A stretch of 64,000 bases of DNA from Bog-113 sp963752695 (GCA_963752695.1 CAVVZB010000001.1:682001-746000), one strand, 5' to 3'; numbered from the stretch's first letter, positions 52,258 through 63,015 are shown. Numbers and translations: made by a program. Notes: generated from the sequence alone by a model not told the origin.

Positions 52258-53799
<1,542 letters not shown>

Positions 53800-53831
53800 C
53801 TTTGGGGTAATTCGGCGAATGGAACTTCATT

Positions 53832-54450
53832 ATGCGGCCGTTCGGAATCCAAAATAGTCTCACTCCCACAGTGTGGGTGACTGTCATGGCCGTTCTACTA
53901 ATTCCGCTCGCACGCGGTGGAATTCGGGACTTTAAATCTCTCGCCGGATGGCGCGTACCTCGCCTTCCATAGACTCTTCCCAAGGTCCACCGACCACAAC
54001 ATTGTCGAAGACACACTTGCGGTACTTACAGTTGCAGATCTCGATCCTAGTACGTCGCTAGCGCGACTGCCCAACCAACCTACACAATTAAAGGAGAGTG
54101 TCGGTGAATCGGTTTATCCACCATCGCCAAGTCCCGGATCAGTTTTTTTCCCGGCGCTGTTATGGAATAAAGCGTCCACCGCGTTCTATTTTCTTCAGGA
54201 GCTGCCTGGAAACATTGACTACGTGGCCGGACGGTGTGAGCTGCAGACCAAACGTTGGACTGTAAAGGTCTCTCCGCCGCAACCATTTCGGGGCATGTCT
54301 GATCCGCCCGAAACTATTGGGCATCTCACCGCTTTCCACTTAAATCCGCCAGGTGCGCTGGACGTGAGCTTCGAAAAGACAATACCACCGCATCGCGAAT
54401 TTACGGGCATCGCGCGCTTTGATTCGCTGCTCCTGACGGCGCTGCCGTAG
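53832..54450 (+). pseudogene. Secreted protein gene, frameshifted
   Basis: From ATG 53832 a signal peptide is read (NSLTPTVWVTVMAVLLIPLA), then the frame closes after LARGGIRDF. One frame over, from about 53913, the text VEFGTLNLSPDGAYLAFHRL continues for about 178 residues to TAG 54450. A single extra base around 53911-53916 joins them into about 205 residues. SPDGAYLAF is a PD40-like blade motif, so the protein could be a small propeller fragment. I do not recognise the rest. It may be a real mutation or an assembly error. Confidence 0.5.
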
Positions 54451-54511
54451 GAAGCCGCTGGATCAGCAATTGTCGCCCAGTTAGGATTCTGGACTACTCG
54501 ATCGCGCTGTC

Positions 54512-54883
54512 TCATCTCGGAATGGCTTTGAGAAACGCGAATCTTGCGTCCCGGCGTAAAGATTGAAGATCTACGTTCTTTTCCGCGTCGGCGCGTTCTT
54601 CCGCCGGCAGATGGTGACTGAACGCATACTGTAGGTCCGAAAATGCCTCCTCCCGTTTTCCGTCCAATGCCAGCGCGCAAGCCAGATGGTACGCCGTCAA
54701 AGGTTGTCAACGGGTGAGCCTCGCCGACGCGACCACTTCGCGCGTGTCCATTCCCGCTTTGATCAACTTGACCGCGACCCGGCGCCGTACCGGATGCTTC
54801 TGCTCGGCCAACCAAACTTCGCCCATGCCGCCGTGCCCGATCGATTCCAGAAGATGGAAGGGTCCGATCACGCGCGCGGAACT
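54512..54883 (-). pseudogene. Serine/threonine protein kinase-TPR gene remnant
   Basis: On the minus strand two pieces of one gene are fused. From 54883 the start of a kinase domain is readable: IGPFHLLESIGHGGMGEVWL, then VAVKLIKAGMDTREVV with the ATP-binding Lys. It stops at 54707. A C-terminal TPR tail follows at once (54700-54512): LTAYHLACALALDGKREEAF and DLQSLRRDARFAFLKAIPR. Everything between, including the catalytic HRD and DFG motifs, is missing. The join lies near 54700-54720. Intact kinases of this type are roughly 800-950 residues. Confidence 0.7.
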
Positions 54884-55003
54884 CGGCTACCCCGGCACGT
54901 TGGTGAAGGGTGTCTGGTAACTGATCACCCGGTCCTGGTTGATCAGGCAAAAGTCGTCAGTCTTTCAGTTGTATGGTCTAATCCCTCTGCTAATCTGTAA
55001 TTA

Positions 55004-55019
55004 CCCCGATTCGAAGGGG
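55004..55019. repeat. Small CCCC/GGGG hairpin
   Basis: CCCC (55004-55007) and GGGG (55016-55019) enclose GATTCGAA. It is the first of three consecutive palindromic units between the kinase remnant and smc. Confidence 0.3.
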
Positions 55020-55037
55020 ACAAAGAAGTCACGAGAA

Positions 55038-55052
55038 TAGGATCAGATCCTA
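55038..55052. repeat. 7-1-7 palindrome
   Basis: TAGGATC, one A, GATCCTA is a perfect palindrome. It is the second of three units in this gap and could be an operator or part of a structured RNA. Confidence 0.4.
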
Positions 55053-55060
55053 GCCGCGCG

Positions 55061-55096
55061 TTGGGGCGCAAACTTTTCACGAAGTTTGCGCCCCAA
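55061..55096 (+). terminator. 15-bp perfect hairpin, terminator-like
   Basis: TTGGGGCGCAAACTT (55061-55075) and AAGTTTGCGCCCCAA (55082-55096) pair perfectly around a six-base loop. It is followed four bases later by a short T-run (TATTTTTG) on the plus strand, as in an intrinsic terminator. No intact plus-strand gene precedes it within 600 bp, so it may end the transcript of the damaged genes or of an unknown RNA. The rest of 54884-55243 shows no gene. Confidence 0.6.
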
Positions 55097-55243
55097 GCTA
55101 TTTTTGCCCTCCCGCAACATCGCTGCCTATATAGAGTGGCATGTTCCTTCTGGAACCCATTTGTAGTGGTGCCGGTACTTTACTTTTGCCGCCAGCGGGT
55201 TTAGGATGAATCAAATCCCCCGCGCGACCAAGAGGAAAATGCG

Positions 55244-58200
55244 TTGCTAAAACTGAAAAAAGTCGAATTGCAGGGTTTCAAGTCGTTCTGCGACCGCACC
55301 GAGTTGCGCTTCCGCGGGGACGGTATTGCCGCCGTCGTCGGTCCGAACGGTTGTGGAAAAAGTAATTTGAGCGACGCCATCAGCTGGGTGCTCGGGGAGC
55401 AGTCAGCCAAATCTCTTCGCGGCGGCCGCATGGAAGACGTGATCTTCGCCGGTACGCGCGATCGCAAACCGGTCGGAATGGCGTCCGTCACCATGACCCT
55501 GCTCGACCCCGCACCGGCTCTTCCGTCAGCTGCTCCCGAAGCCCCCGTTCCCATTGAAGTCACCGTTATCCCCATCGAAGAGAATGGCCACGGCCTTGAA
55601 GCGGTGAAGAAGCCTTCCGCCCTTCCATCGCCCGTCCGCGTCTCGCCGGGCGAGATCACCATCACGCGCCGCCTCTTCCGCTCGGGTGAGAGCGAATACC
55701 TGATTAACGGACGCCCCGCGCGCCTTCGCGACATCCAGGACCTGTTCATGGGCAGCGGCCTCGGTCCGGAAAGCTACGCCATTATCGAGCAGGGCCGCAT
55801 CGGCCAGATCCTTAGCTCCCGGCCCTACGATCGTCGCGCGGTCATCGAAGAAGCCGCCGGAATCACCAAATTCAAGTCCCGCAAGCGGCTGGCGGAATCG
55901 AAGCTAGAAAGCGCCAAGCAGAACCTCGCCCGCGTCTTCGACATCCTCGAAGAGGTTACCCGCCAGGTCAACTCCCTCAAACGTCAGGCGGCCCGTACTA
56001 AGCGTTTCGGTGAACTCAAGCTGGAGTTGGACGATCGGCTGCGTACCGTCCTGGGTGCGCGGTCCCAACAGCTGAACGCCGAAGTTGCCCAAGCTGCTGC
56101 CGACTTGGAGAGCGCCGCGTCGGAGTTGCGTGCCGTTACTGGCCAGGTGGCCGAAAGCGAGAAGTCTCGGGAAGCCCTGCAATCGGCATGTTTCCTCGTG
56201 GAGCAGCAACTGCGCGAAACCAGGAAAACATTGGCCGATCTGAATGTCGAGGCGGAACGCACGCGCGGCAAACTCGAATCGCAGGTGCGCGAGAGCGGCG
56301 CCATTGAAGGCCGCATGGCCCGCAATGAGGGTGAGTCGCAAGAGCTCGATAACCGACTCCAGCAAATCGATGCCGAACGCGCCCAATTGCGCGAGACTAC
56401 CGCCGTTCTCGAACGTCAGATCGCCGAGAGCCGCGCTCTTCTCCTGGCCCGCAACCAGACGCGTGAAGCGCTCCAGACCAAAGTCCGCGAGCATGAAAAG
56501 GCCATCGAAGGCGGACGCGTGCTGGTGCTGCGCTTGCTCGGTGAAGCCTCTACCCTGAAGAACCAACTGGCCCAGATCGACGAATTCCTGGCCGGCATTG
56601 ATCGCGAAACCGCTCGCGTGCGCCGCGACGAGGAAGGCGCTGTCCTGGAAGTGACACGCCTGTCCGCTTCCCGTGAGAAGCTGTCCCGCGATTTCGGGCA
56701 ACAGCAGATGGAGCTTGAATCCCTTTCTGGGGAACGCCGCCGGACCGAACTGGACCTCGCTGAACGCAAACAATCCGCTGCTTCCCTGCGCACGGCGATC
56801 GATCAACTTCGCGGAGAGACTTCGCGTTTGCGTGCCCGCAAAGAGTCGCTCGAAAACGTGCTTTCGCACCACTCCTACACCACGGAAACTGTCAAACGCT
56901 TGCTCGGCGCCATCGAACGCTCGGGCAGCGGGCTGAAGCCGGAAGGCGTGCTGGCCGATTTCGTCGACGTGGACCCGGAATTGGAGCGCGCGGCCGAAGA
57001 ATTCCTCCACCACGAACTTGAATATGTCGTCGTTAAGGATTGGACGCAGGCCGAAGCCGGCATGCAGATCCTTCGCACCGATTTGGAAGGCCGCGCCACC
57101 TTTGTGATCGAGTCCGGCGTGACCGCAACCGACTCCACCGCCCAACTTCCCCTGCGCCGGCTCACCGAGCACCTGCGTCTCTCAAATGGTCTCAGCGGCC
57201 AGGCGGGCTCGCTGCTTCCACGTCTTGCCCACTGTTTCCTCGCCGACTCCCCCGATCAGGCCCGCAGTTTCGCCCAGGCCCATCCCGAGCTCTACTTCTT
57301 GCTCCAGGACGGCCGGTGCTACCAGGGATCCACGCTAACCGGGGGCCGCAAGAAATCGTCAGGCCCGCTGGCGCTAAAACGCGAAGTGCGCGAAGTCACC
57401 ACGGCGCTCACCGCCAAAGACCGTGAGCTCTCCATCCAGCTGAAAACGCAGGACGAATGGACCCGGGAGATCGTACAGCTGGAGGCGGAAGTCGATCGTT
57501 TGCGTCACGTCCAACAGGCCCGCGAGAAGGACGCGGTCGCTCTGCAGGCCGAACAGCGAAAACTCACTGAAGAGCACAATCGTGCACAATCCCGCATTTC
57601 GGTCGCCCGGTTGGAACTGGATCGTCTCCAGCGGGAAAAAGAACGTTCCGCCATGCAGCGCGCCAAAAACAGCGAAGCCGTCGCCCAAAAAGATCAGGAG
57701 CGGGCCGAGCGTGAGCGTACTTTGGAAGCCAGCCGCGCGGAACTGGAATCAATGGAAGCGGAAACGTCCCGTGTCCGCGAGGAACACTCCGCGGTGCGTG
57801 CCGAACTCGCCGGGATCGAAGAGCGATTCCGCGCGCAGAGCGCCGCCCTGCAACGTCTCGATACTCAGTCACGCGAAATGACTAACCGCCGCCAGAATCT
57901 CGCAACCGAGGTTCAGCGCCTGGGTGAGCATCGCTCCCGCTTGCTTGCCGAAAACATCGAACTCGATAAACGAGCCTTACAGCTTACCGACGAAGGGCTG
58001 CACCTGGAAGCACAGGTCGCCGACATTGCGAATCGCGAAACCATTCAACGGGCCGAACTTGCAGCCGCCAACGACACGTTAAAAGACTTGCGGGCGCGCC
58101 TGGAAGCCGGCCATCTCCGCAAATCCGAAGTGGAAATCGAACTGGTTCGGCGTCAAGCGGAGCTCAAGTTCCTCGAGGAAACCAGCCGGAACGAACTCGG

Positions 58201-58933
58201 TATCGGCTTGTCTGAACTGCCGCCGCCCGAATTCCCGCTAGACGCCATGGCGCTGGCGGAAGCCGAACGGCTCTACAAGGAAGTGAAAAGCCGGATTGAG
58301 GCGCTTGGCCCCATCAACCCCGCGGCGCTCGAAGAGTACGAGTTATCCTTGCAGAGGCAGGAGTTTTTGACCGCCCAGCGGAAAGACCTGATCGATTCCA
58401 TCCGCGATACCGAGAAGGCCATTCACGAGATTGACCAGATCTCCAAGGCTAAGTTCGTCGAGGCGTTTAACATCATCAATCAGAACTTCCGCGAGTGTTT
58501 CACCACCTTATTCGGCGGCGGCACCGGTGAGATGCGGCTGATCGATGAGGAGAATGCCAATGAAAGCGGGATCGATATTGTCGCTTCTCCGCCGGGCAAG
58601 AAGCTGCAAAGCATTCTGCTGCTCTCCGGTGGAGAGAAGGCCCTGGCGGCGCTTTCGCTTCTGATGGCCATCTTCCGCTACCAACCCAGCCCCTTCTGCG
58701 TGCTGGATGAGGTAGACGCGCCGCTAGACGAAGCGAATATCGGCCGCCTCACGCGTCTGTTGCGGGAGATGAGCATTGACACTCAGTTCATCGTGATCAC
58801 GCACTCCAAGAAAACCATGGAGTCCGCGCAGTCTATGTACGGAGTAACTATGCAGGAAGCTGGCGTGTCGAAGTTAGTTTCCGTGAAGTTCCAGGGCGAT
58901 CGCGAACACGCGCCGCAGGCCGCGGTCGCATAG
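55244..58933 (+). CDS. smc: Chromosome segregation protein SMC
   Basis: A 1229-residue SMC ATPase, starting at TTG 55244 with AGAGGAAAA upstream. The N-terminal head has LQGFKSFCDRTELRF and Walker A VVGPNGCGKSN. The first coiled coil runs from about residue 200 to 530, the hinge covers about 545-680 (DFVDVDPELERAAEEFL), the second coil follows, and the C-terminal head shows LLLSGGEKALAALSLLMAIF and VLDEVDAPLDEANI. Residues about 88-135 form a Pro/Ala-rich insertion within the N-terminal head between MTLLD and GEITITRR, longer than in Bacillus. SMC with ScpAB condenses and separates chromosomes. Confidence 0.97.
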   Translation: MLKLKKVELQGFKSFCDRTELRFRGDGIAAVVGPNGCGKSNLSDAISWVLGEQSAKSLRGGRMEDVIFAGTRDRKPVGMASVTMTLLDPAPALPSAAPEAPVPIEVTVIPIEENGHGLEAVKKPSALPSPVRVSPGEITITRRLFRSGESEYLINGRPARLRDIQDLFMGSGLGPESYAIIEQGRIGQILSSRPYDRRAVIEEAAGITKFKSRKRLAESKLESAKQNLARVFDILEEVTRQVNSLKRQAARTKRFGELKLELDDRLRTVLGARSQQLNAEVAQAAADLESAASELRAVTGQVAESEKSREALQSACFLVEQQLRETRKTLADLNVEAERTRGKLESQVRESGAIEGRMARNEGESQELDNRLQQIDAERAQLRETTAVLERQIAESRALLLARNQTREALQTKVREHEKAIEGGRVLVLRLLGEASTLKNQLAQIDEFLAGIDRETARVRRDEEGAVLEVTRLSASREKLSRDFGQQQMELESLSGERRRTELDLAERKQSAASLRTAIDQLRGETSRLRARKESLENVLSHHSYTTETVKRLLGAIERSGSGLKPEGVLADFVDVDPELERAAEEFLHHELEYVVVKDWTQAEAGMQILRTDLEGRATFVIESGVTATDSTAQLPLRRLTEHLRLSNGLSGQAGSLLPRLAHCFLADSPDQARSFAQAHPELYFLLQDGRCYQGSTLTGGRKKSSGPLALKREVREVTTALTAKDRELSIQLKTQDEWTREIVQLEAEVDRLRHVQQAREKDAVALQAEQRKLTEEHNRAQSRISVARLELDRLQREKERSAMQRAKNSEAVAQKDQERAERERTLEASRAELESMEAETSRVREEHSAVRAELAGIEERFRAQSAALQRLDTQSREMTNRRQNLATEVQRLGEHRSRLLAENIELDKRALQLTDEGLHLEAQVADIANRETIQRAELAAANDTLKDLRARLEAGHLRKSEVEIELVRRQAELKFLEETSRNELGIGLSELPPPEFPLDAMALAEAERLYKEVKSRIEALGPINPAALEEYELSLQRQEFLTAQRKDLIDSIRDTEKAIHEIDQISKAKFVEAFNIINQNFRECFTTLFGGGTGEMRLIDEENANESGIDIVASPPGKKLQSILLLSGGEKALAALSLLMAIFRYQPSPFCVLDEVDAPLDEANIGRLTRLLREMSIDTQFIVITHSKKTMESAQSMYGVTMQEAGVSKLVSVKFQGDREHAPQAAVA

Positions 58934-58977
58934 AAGTGAGTCGCCGTGGCTGAGTGGCGCGTTACTAATATACAGCC

Positions 58978-60624
58978 ATGAACCGCCGCCGCTGGCTTCA
59001 ACTCACGGCCACCCTGCCGCTCGCCGCACGGATCGGTCAATCCGCCGGTACTCCCGCGCGCCCTTCTCCACAGCAACTGGCGTGGCAGGACATGGAGTTG
59101 TCGATGTTCGTCCACTTTGGTCCCGCCACCTGGCAGAACCAGGAGTACGACGATCTATCTACGCCGCTGGGCCGGATCGATCCAGCTAAGCTCGATACCG
59201 AGCAATGGGCCGATGTCGCGCAAACGCTGGGGGCTCGTCAGATTGTCTTTGTCGCCAAACACACCGGCGGCTTTTGCTGGTGGCAAACCGCGGCTTCGAA
59301 ATACTCGGTTGCGGGTACGCCCTGGCGGAACGGTAAAGGCGATGTGATGGCGGATCTCGCCGCGTCCTGCCGCAAACGTAACCTGAAGCTAGGTGTCTAT
59401 CTAAGTCCTCAAGACCGGTCTCTGGGTATCGGATTGGGAGGTAAGTCGGACAATCCCGCTAAGCAATCCACTTATAACGCAATCTATCGCCAGCAACTGA
59501 CCGAGTTACTTAGTAAGTACGGCGAGATTTCGGAGGTGTGGTTTGATGGCAGCTCGGTCGTTGAAGCCGGAGATATACTAACTCGCTACGCGCCAGACGC
59601 CATCATCTTTCAAAGTCCCCGGGCGAGCATACGCTGGGTCGGCAATGAGGATGGCATTGCCCCTGATCCTAATTGGAACGCAGTCTCCCGGGAGGCCGCA
59701 GTCAGTGGAGTTGCCACCGCGAAAGATGGCAAGCCGGACGGCGCCGTGTGGCTACCCTGCGAGGTAGACGCCCGTATCCATGACACTTGGTTCTGGAATA
59801 CGGAAGCGGATGGGCACCTGAAGACAGTCGACCAGCTCATGTCCATGTACTATCGATCTGTTGGGCATGGCGCGCTGCTGCTACTCAACAACACGCCCGA
59901 CACTACGGGACTGATCCCGGAACTTCATGCCCGCCGTACGGCCGCGTTTGGGGCGGAGATCAAACGCCGTTTCTCCACTCCCTTGGCGCAGACTCACGGC
60001 AGCGGCGAGACTCTGGAGTTGAAGTTCAAGCACCCCGCGCGGATTGACCATGTAGTCACGATGGAAGACATCACCAAGGGCCAACACGTCCGCTCTTATG
60101 CCGTCTTCGGACTCACTGGCACTGCTTGGAAGGAACTGTCGCGCGGTACCAGCATCGGGCATAAGAAGATTGACACGTTTCCGCCCGTCGAGGTCTCGCG
60201 AGTCATTCTCCGTGTACCAAACGAAGAGGACGGCCAGAATATCCGCTTACTCGCCGCCTACAACTGCGGAACTGGCGAGTCAACGATTTCCAAAGAGCCG
60301 CTGACTTACAGTGTCGTCTACGACTGGAAGCCCGCTTCTTTCGACTCCGGGCGGAATACCTGGGATGTTGAACTTTTGCCGTTCGTCAAAGCCGCTGGAC
60401 AATACGACTTACAGTTTGTAGTTACCGGTGGTGGCGTTATCATTAGGTCAGTCACGCTGGTTGCCGAGGGCGTCTTGCATGACGAGTATGTAAGCCGAGT
60501 CCGCGATCGTCATTACCGGTTGATCATTCCTGGCTTAGGGACTTCGTTGGACCTTCGCGTCGTGATCACGGCGGAACCCGGCGACCCGTCCTTTGGTCAA
60601 ATCGTTCTCAGCCGGACGGTCTAG
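58978..60624 (+). CDS. GH29 alpha-L-fucosidase, Tat-exported
   Basis: A 548-residue glycoside hydrolase. The N terminus MNRRRWLQLTATLPLAARIG has a Tat-like twin-Arg signal. The catalytic domain shows FVHFGPATWQNQEY, FVAKHTGGFCWW, GVYLSPQDRS and the likely nucleophile Asp in SEVWFDGSS (about residue 190). The C-terminal 200 residues form beta-sandwich domains (F5/8-type), common in GH29B-like enzymes. It would remove fucose from glycans outside the cytoplasm. It is followed 32 bp later by a DUF1080 protein gene. Confidence 0.92.
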   Translation: MNRRRWLQLTATLPLAARIGQSAGTPARPSPQQLAWQDMELSMFVHFGPATWQNQEYDDLSTPLGRIDPAKLDTEQWADVAQTLGARQIVFVAKHTGGFCWWQTAASKYSVAGTPWRNGKGDVMADLAASCRKRNLKLGVYLSPQDRSLGIGLGGKSDNPAKQSTYNAIYRQQLTELLSKYGEISEVWFDGSSVVEAGDILTRYAPDAIIFQSPRASIRWVGNEDGIAPDPNWNAVSREAAVSGVATAKDGKPDGAVWLPCEVDARIHDTWFWNTEADGHLKTVDQLMSMYYRSVGHGALLLLNNTPDTTGLIPELHARRTAAFGAEIKRRFSTPLAQTHGSGETLELKFKHPARIDHVVTMEDITKGQHVRSYAVFGLTGTAWKELSRGTSIGHKKIDTFPPVEVSRVILRVPNEEDGQNIRLLAAYNCGTGESTISKEPLTYSVVYDWKPASFDSGRNTWDVELLPFVKAAGQYDLQFVVTGGGVIIRSVTLVAEGVLHDEYVSRVRDRHYRLIIPGLGTSLDLRVVITAEPGDPSFGQIVLSRTV

Positions 60625-60656
60625 AGCGGTCTGATACGCTACGCTTCGAACGAGCT

Positions 60657-61490
60657 ATGTCGAAATCCTTCCTTCTCACCGTGTCGAGTTCGCTGCTGCT
60701 GGCTGGGCTGGCCCTGTTCGCCCAGGCTAATCACGACCTCGGGTTCACCGATACGCCAATTCTCCCCGGGCTGCCCTGGCACGTGCACGACCCCAACCGC
60801 CCGCATCCGGCGGTGATCACGCCTTCAACCATACCGGGGGGGCCACCTTCGGACGCCACGGTCCTCTTCGATGGCAAGGACCTGTCCGCCTGGACCGGCC
60901 ACCATAGCGACATTACCAAGGCGGGTGGCGCCGGCGCTGCCGAATGGAAAGTGGCGGATGGCTACATGGAAGTGGTTCCCGGGACCGGTGACATCGCCAC
61001 CAAAGAGAAGTTTGGCGACTGTCAACTACACGTCGAATGGGCTTCTCCCGCCGAGGTCAAGGGAAATAGTCAAGGCCGCGGGAATAGTGGAGTCATCCTG
61101 CAGACGCGCTATGAGGTCCAGGTTTTAGATACTTATCAGAACCCTACCTATGCCGATGGCCAGACCGCGGCTATATATGGCCAGTGGCCCCCGCTTAACA
61201 ATGTCGCGCGGAAGCCGGGTGAATGGCAGACCTATGACATCGTCTTCGAAGCCGCGCGATTCGATGGCGATAAGCTGGTAAGTCCCGCTTACTTCACCGT
61301 CTTCTGGAACGGCGTAATGGTCCACAATCACAAGGCTTCCATGGGACCGATGATCTATCGTCATGTGGCGCATTACTCACCGATGCCGGCCGAAGACTCT
61401 CTGTTGTTGCAGAACCACGGCGATAAAGTCCGATTCCGCAATATCTGGATTCGGCGGCTGCACGATTACGATCAGCCGGAGAGCAAATGA
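60657..61490 (+). CDS. Secreted DUF1080 (3-keto-disaccharide hydrolase-like) protein
   Basis: A 277-residue protein with signal peptide SKSFLLTVSSSLLLAGLALF. TVLFDGKDLSAWTGH, GNSGVILQTRYEVQVLDTYQ, NPTYADGQTAAIYGQ and RFRNIWIRRL identify the family. It is longer than the homologue at 21662 by an N-terminal extension with HVHDPNRPHPAV. Neighbouring GH29 and Nif3-like genes make a small extracytoplasmic sugar-related set. The stop overlaps the next start by four bases. Confidence 0.87.
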   Translation: MSKSFLLTVSSSLLLAGLALFAQANHDLGFTDTPILPGLPWHVHDPNRPHPAVITPSTIPGGPPSDATVLFDGKDLSAWTGHHSDITKAGGAGAAEWKVADGYMEVVPGTGDIATKEKFGDCQLHVEWASPAEVKGNSQGRGNSGVILQTRYEVQVLDTYQNPTYADGQTAAIYGQWPPLNNVARKPGEWQTYDIVFEAARFDGDKLVSPAYFTVFWNGVMVHNHKASMGPMIYRHVAHYSPMPAEDSLLLQNHGDKVRFRNIWIRRLHDYDQPESK

Positions 61491-62350
61491 AGTCCGTCTT
61501 ACTCCTGACTTTTGCCGTGAGTTGCCTGAGGGCCGCACAGCCATCGTTGACGGCCCGCCAGGTAATCGAGAAGATCGAGCAGCATACGGCCGCGCCTTGG
61601 CAAGGGCCGACCGTCGATACCTTCAAAGCGGGTAATCCCGAGGCCGTCGTGACTGGAATCGCGACAACCTTCGCGGATACCTTCGATGTTCTCCAGAAGG
61701 CGGCCGCAAGCGGAGCGAACCTGATTATCAGTCATGAGCCGACGTTCTATAACCACCAGGACGACACGAACGCCTTGACCAGCGACCCGGTCTTTCTAGC
61801 CAAAATGGCTTTCATTCAGGAGCATCATCTGGTTGTGTTCCGTTTTCACGATCACTGGCATTATCCGGCGATGAAACCCGATGGGATCATGCAGGGCGAA
61901 ATTGCCGCGCTCGGTTGGGAGCGGTATCACGACAGCACCGACCCGATGCTGTTTCATATGCCATCAACCACTCTGGAGGCGCTGGCGTCGTCCATCCAGC
62001 AGAAGATTGGGATTCGGAACATGCGCGTGATTGGGAATCGAAACATGGCGGTGTCCACAGTGGCATTCATCCCCGGCGCCGCAGGTTCAGATATGCAGAT
62101 TCGGGCTCTGGAGCGCCCGGAGGTCGAGGTCTTAGTAGTGGGCGAATCGCGAGAATGGGAAACGGTGGAGTACGCCCGCGACGCGGGGTTGCAGCGGGCA
62201 CATAAAGCGCTAATCCTAATGGGTCATGTAGTTTCCGAAGAAGCGGGAATGGACTACTGCGCCACGTGGCTAAAAACGTTTCTTCCTGGCATGCCGGTCA
62301 TGTTTATTCCGGCTGGCGAGCCGTTCTGGAGTCCGCTTGCAAAGCCATAA
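61487..62350 (+). CDS. Exported Nif3-like dinuclear metal centre protein
   Basis: A 287-residue Nif3/DUF34-type protein with a signal peptide (MKSVLLLTFAVSCLRA), cut near AAQPS. Metal ligands are suggested by LIISHEPTFYNHQDD, FRFHDHWHYP and MGHVVSEEAGMDY. Most Nif3 proteins are cytosolic and of uncertain role (possibly in nucleotide or metal repair chemistry). A secreted version next to GH29 and DUF1080 genes is uncommon. It overlaps the DUF1080 gene by four bases and is convergent with erpA. Confidence 0.82.
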   Translation: MKSVLLLTFAVSCLRAAQPSLTARQVIEKIEQHTAAPWQGPTVDTFKAGNPEAVVTGIATTFADTFDVLQKAAASGANLIISHEPTFYNHQDDTNALTSDPVFLAKMAFIQEHHLVVFRFHDHWHYPAMKPDGIMQGEIAALGWERYHDSTDPMLFHMPSTTLEALASSIQQKIGIRNMRVIGNRNMAVSTVAFIPGAAGSDMQIRALERPEVEVLVVGESREWETVEYARDAGLQRAHKALILMGHVVSEEAGMDYCATWLKTFLPGMPVMFIPAGEPFWSPLAKP

Positions 62351-62392
62351 AACAAAACGGACGGCAGAAGATCACGTCTCCGGCCGCCCGTC
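62349..62392 (-). terminator. Rho-independent terminator of erpA
   Basis: On the minus strand the stem ACGGGCGG/CCGTCCGT (plus-strand 62384-62391 and 62357-62364) is followed by TTTTGTTTT. It lies 24 bp past the erpA stop at 62416 and between convergent genes. Confidence 0.75.
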
Positions 62393-62415
62393 GAAATCGA
62401 AAGATAATAATGCTT

Positions 62416-62739
62416 CTATGCGCTGAACGAACTGCCGCAGCCGCAAGTTGACTTGGTGTTCGGGTTGTTGAACTTGAAACCCGAGCCTTCCAGGGTTTCG
62501 ACGTAATCGACCTGTGCGCCGTCAAGGTATAGCATGCTCGCCTGATCGACGTACACCTTCAAGCCTTCGTAATCGTACGTCTTATCGAGCATGTTCGGCT
62601 TGTTTTCAAACTGCATCGAGTAGCTGAACCCGGAGCAGCCGCCACCCACAACAGCGAGCCGCAAACCGGCTGGCTGAGGAGTCTGAGCCTCCAGGATTTC
62701 CTTAACCTTGTTTACCGCTGTTGGCGTAAGCTCTACCAT
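62416..62739 (-). CDS. erpA: Iron-sulfur cluster insertion protein (HesB/IscA/ErpA type)
   Basis: A 107-residue A-type Fe-S carrier. The three conserved Cys are in GGGCSGFSY and STCGCGSSF. The N terminus MVELTPTAVNKVKEIL is typical. It hands clusters to apo-enzymes such as NadA or MoaA. Downstream is a clear terminator at 62349-62392; tRNA-Val lies upstream on the same strand. The ErpA name is by best overall resemblance; IscA and ErpA cannot be separated reliably by sequence. Confidence 0.9.
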   Translation of the reverse strand: MVELTPTAVNKVKEILEAQTPQPAGLRLAVVGGGCSGFSYSMQFENKPNMLDKTYDYEGLKVYVDQASMLYLDGAQVDYVETLEGSGFKFNNPNTKSTCGCGSSFSA

Positions 62740-62817
62740 ATTGAATTGCTCCGTGAGGGATTTCCCTGTTTAAGTATACCGATTCGCGGGGATGGCGGAA
62801 AGTCGCGGATATGTATG

Positions 62818-62894
62818 TGGTGGGCCCGCCCAGACTCGAACTGGAGACCTCTACCGTGTCAAGGTAGCGCTCTAACCAACTGAGCTACGGGCCC
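62818..62894 (-). tRNA. tRNA-Val (GAC)
   Basis: Read on the minus strand it folds as a complete cloverleaf: acceptor GGGCCCG/CGGGCCC, D-arm GCTCAGTTGGTTAGAGC, anticodon stem CTACC/GGTAG with loop TTGACAC (anticodon GAC), five-base variable loop, T-arm TCCAG-TTCGAGT-CTGGG, discriminator A and an encoded CCA (62818-62820). It decodes GUC/GUU valine codons. Confidence 0.95.
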
Positions 62895-63015
62895 GGGTGC
62901 AATAGCATCACTATAGCATTGGGCGGGTTCGAGCCCTTTCCGCGGCCACTGCATCCGATAAGCTGCTCAACGGCACAGATGTTAAATTGGGGAGTCGCAT
63001 TCGCGGATCAATCAG

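Noticed and set aside
55143..55156. GTTCC-TTCT-GGAAC as a LexA-like box before smc
   Set aside because: The half-sites are in reverse order compared with the known GAAC-N4-GTTC box and the position is isolated; probably chance.
55904..57172. A 422-codon open frame antisense to smc
   Set aside because: Antisense to a clear SMC coiled coil; long complementary frames are common in GC-rich coiled-coil genes and it has no domain or start signal.
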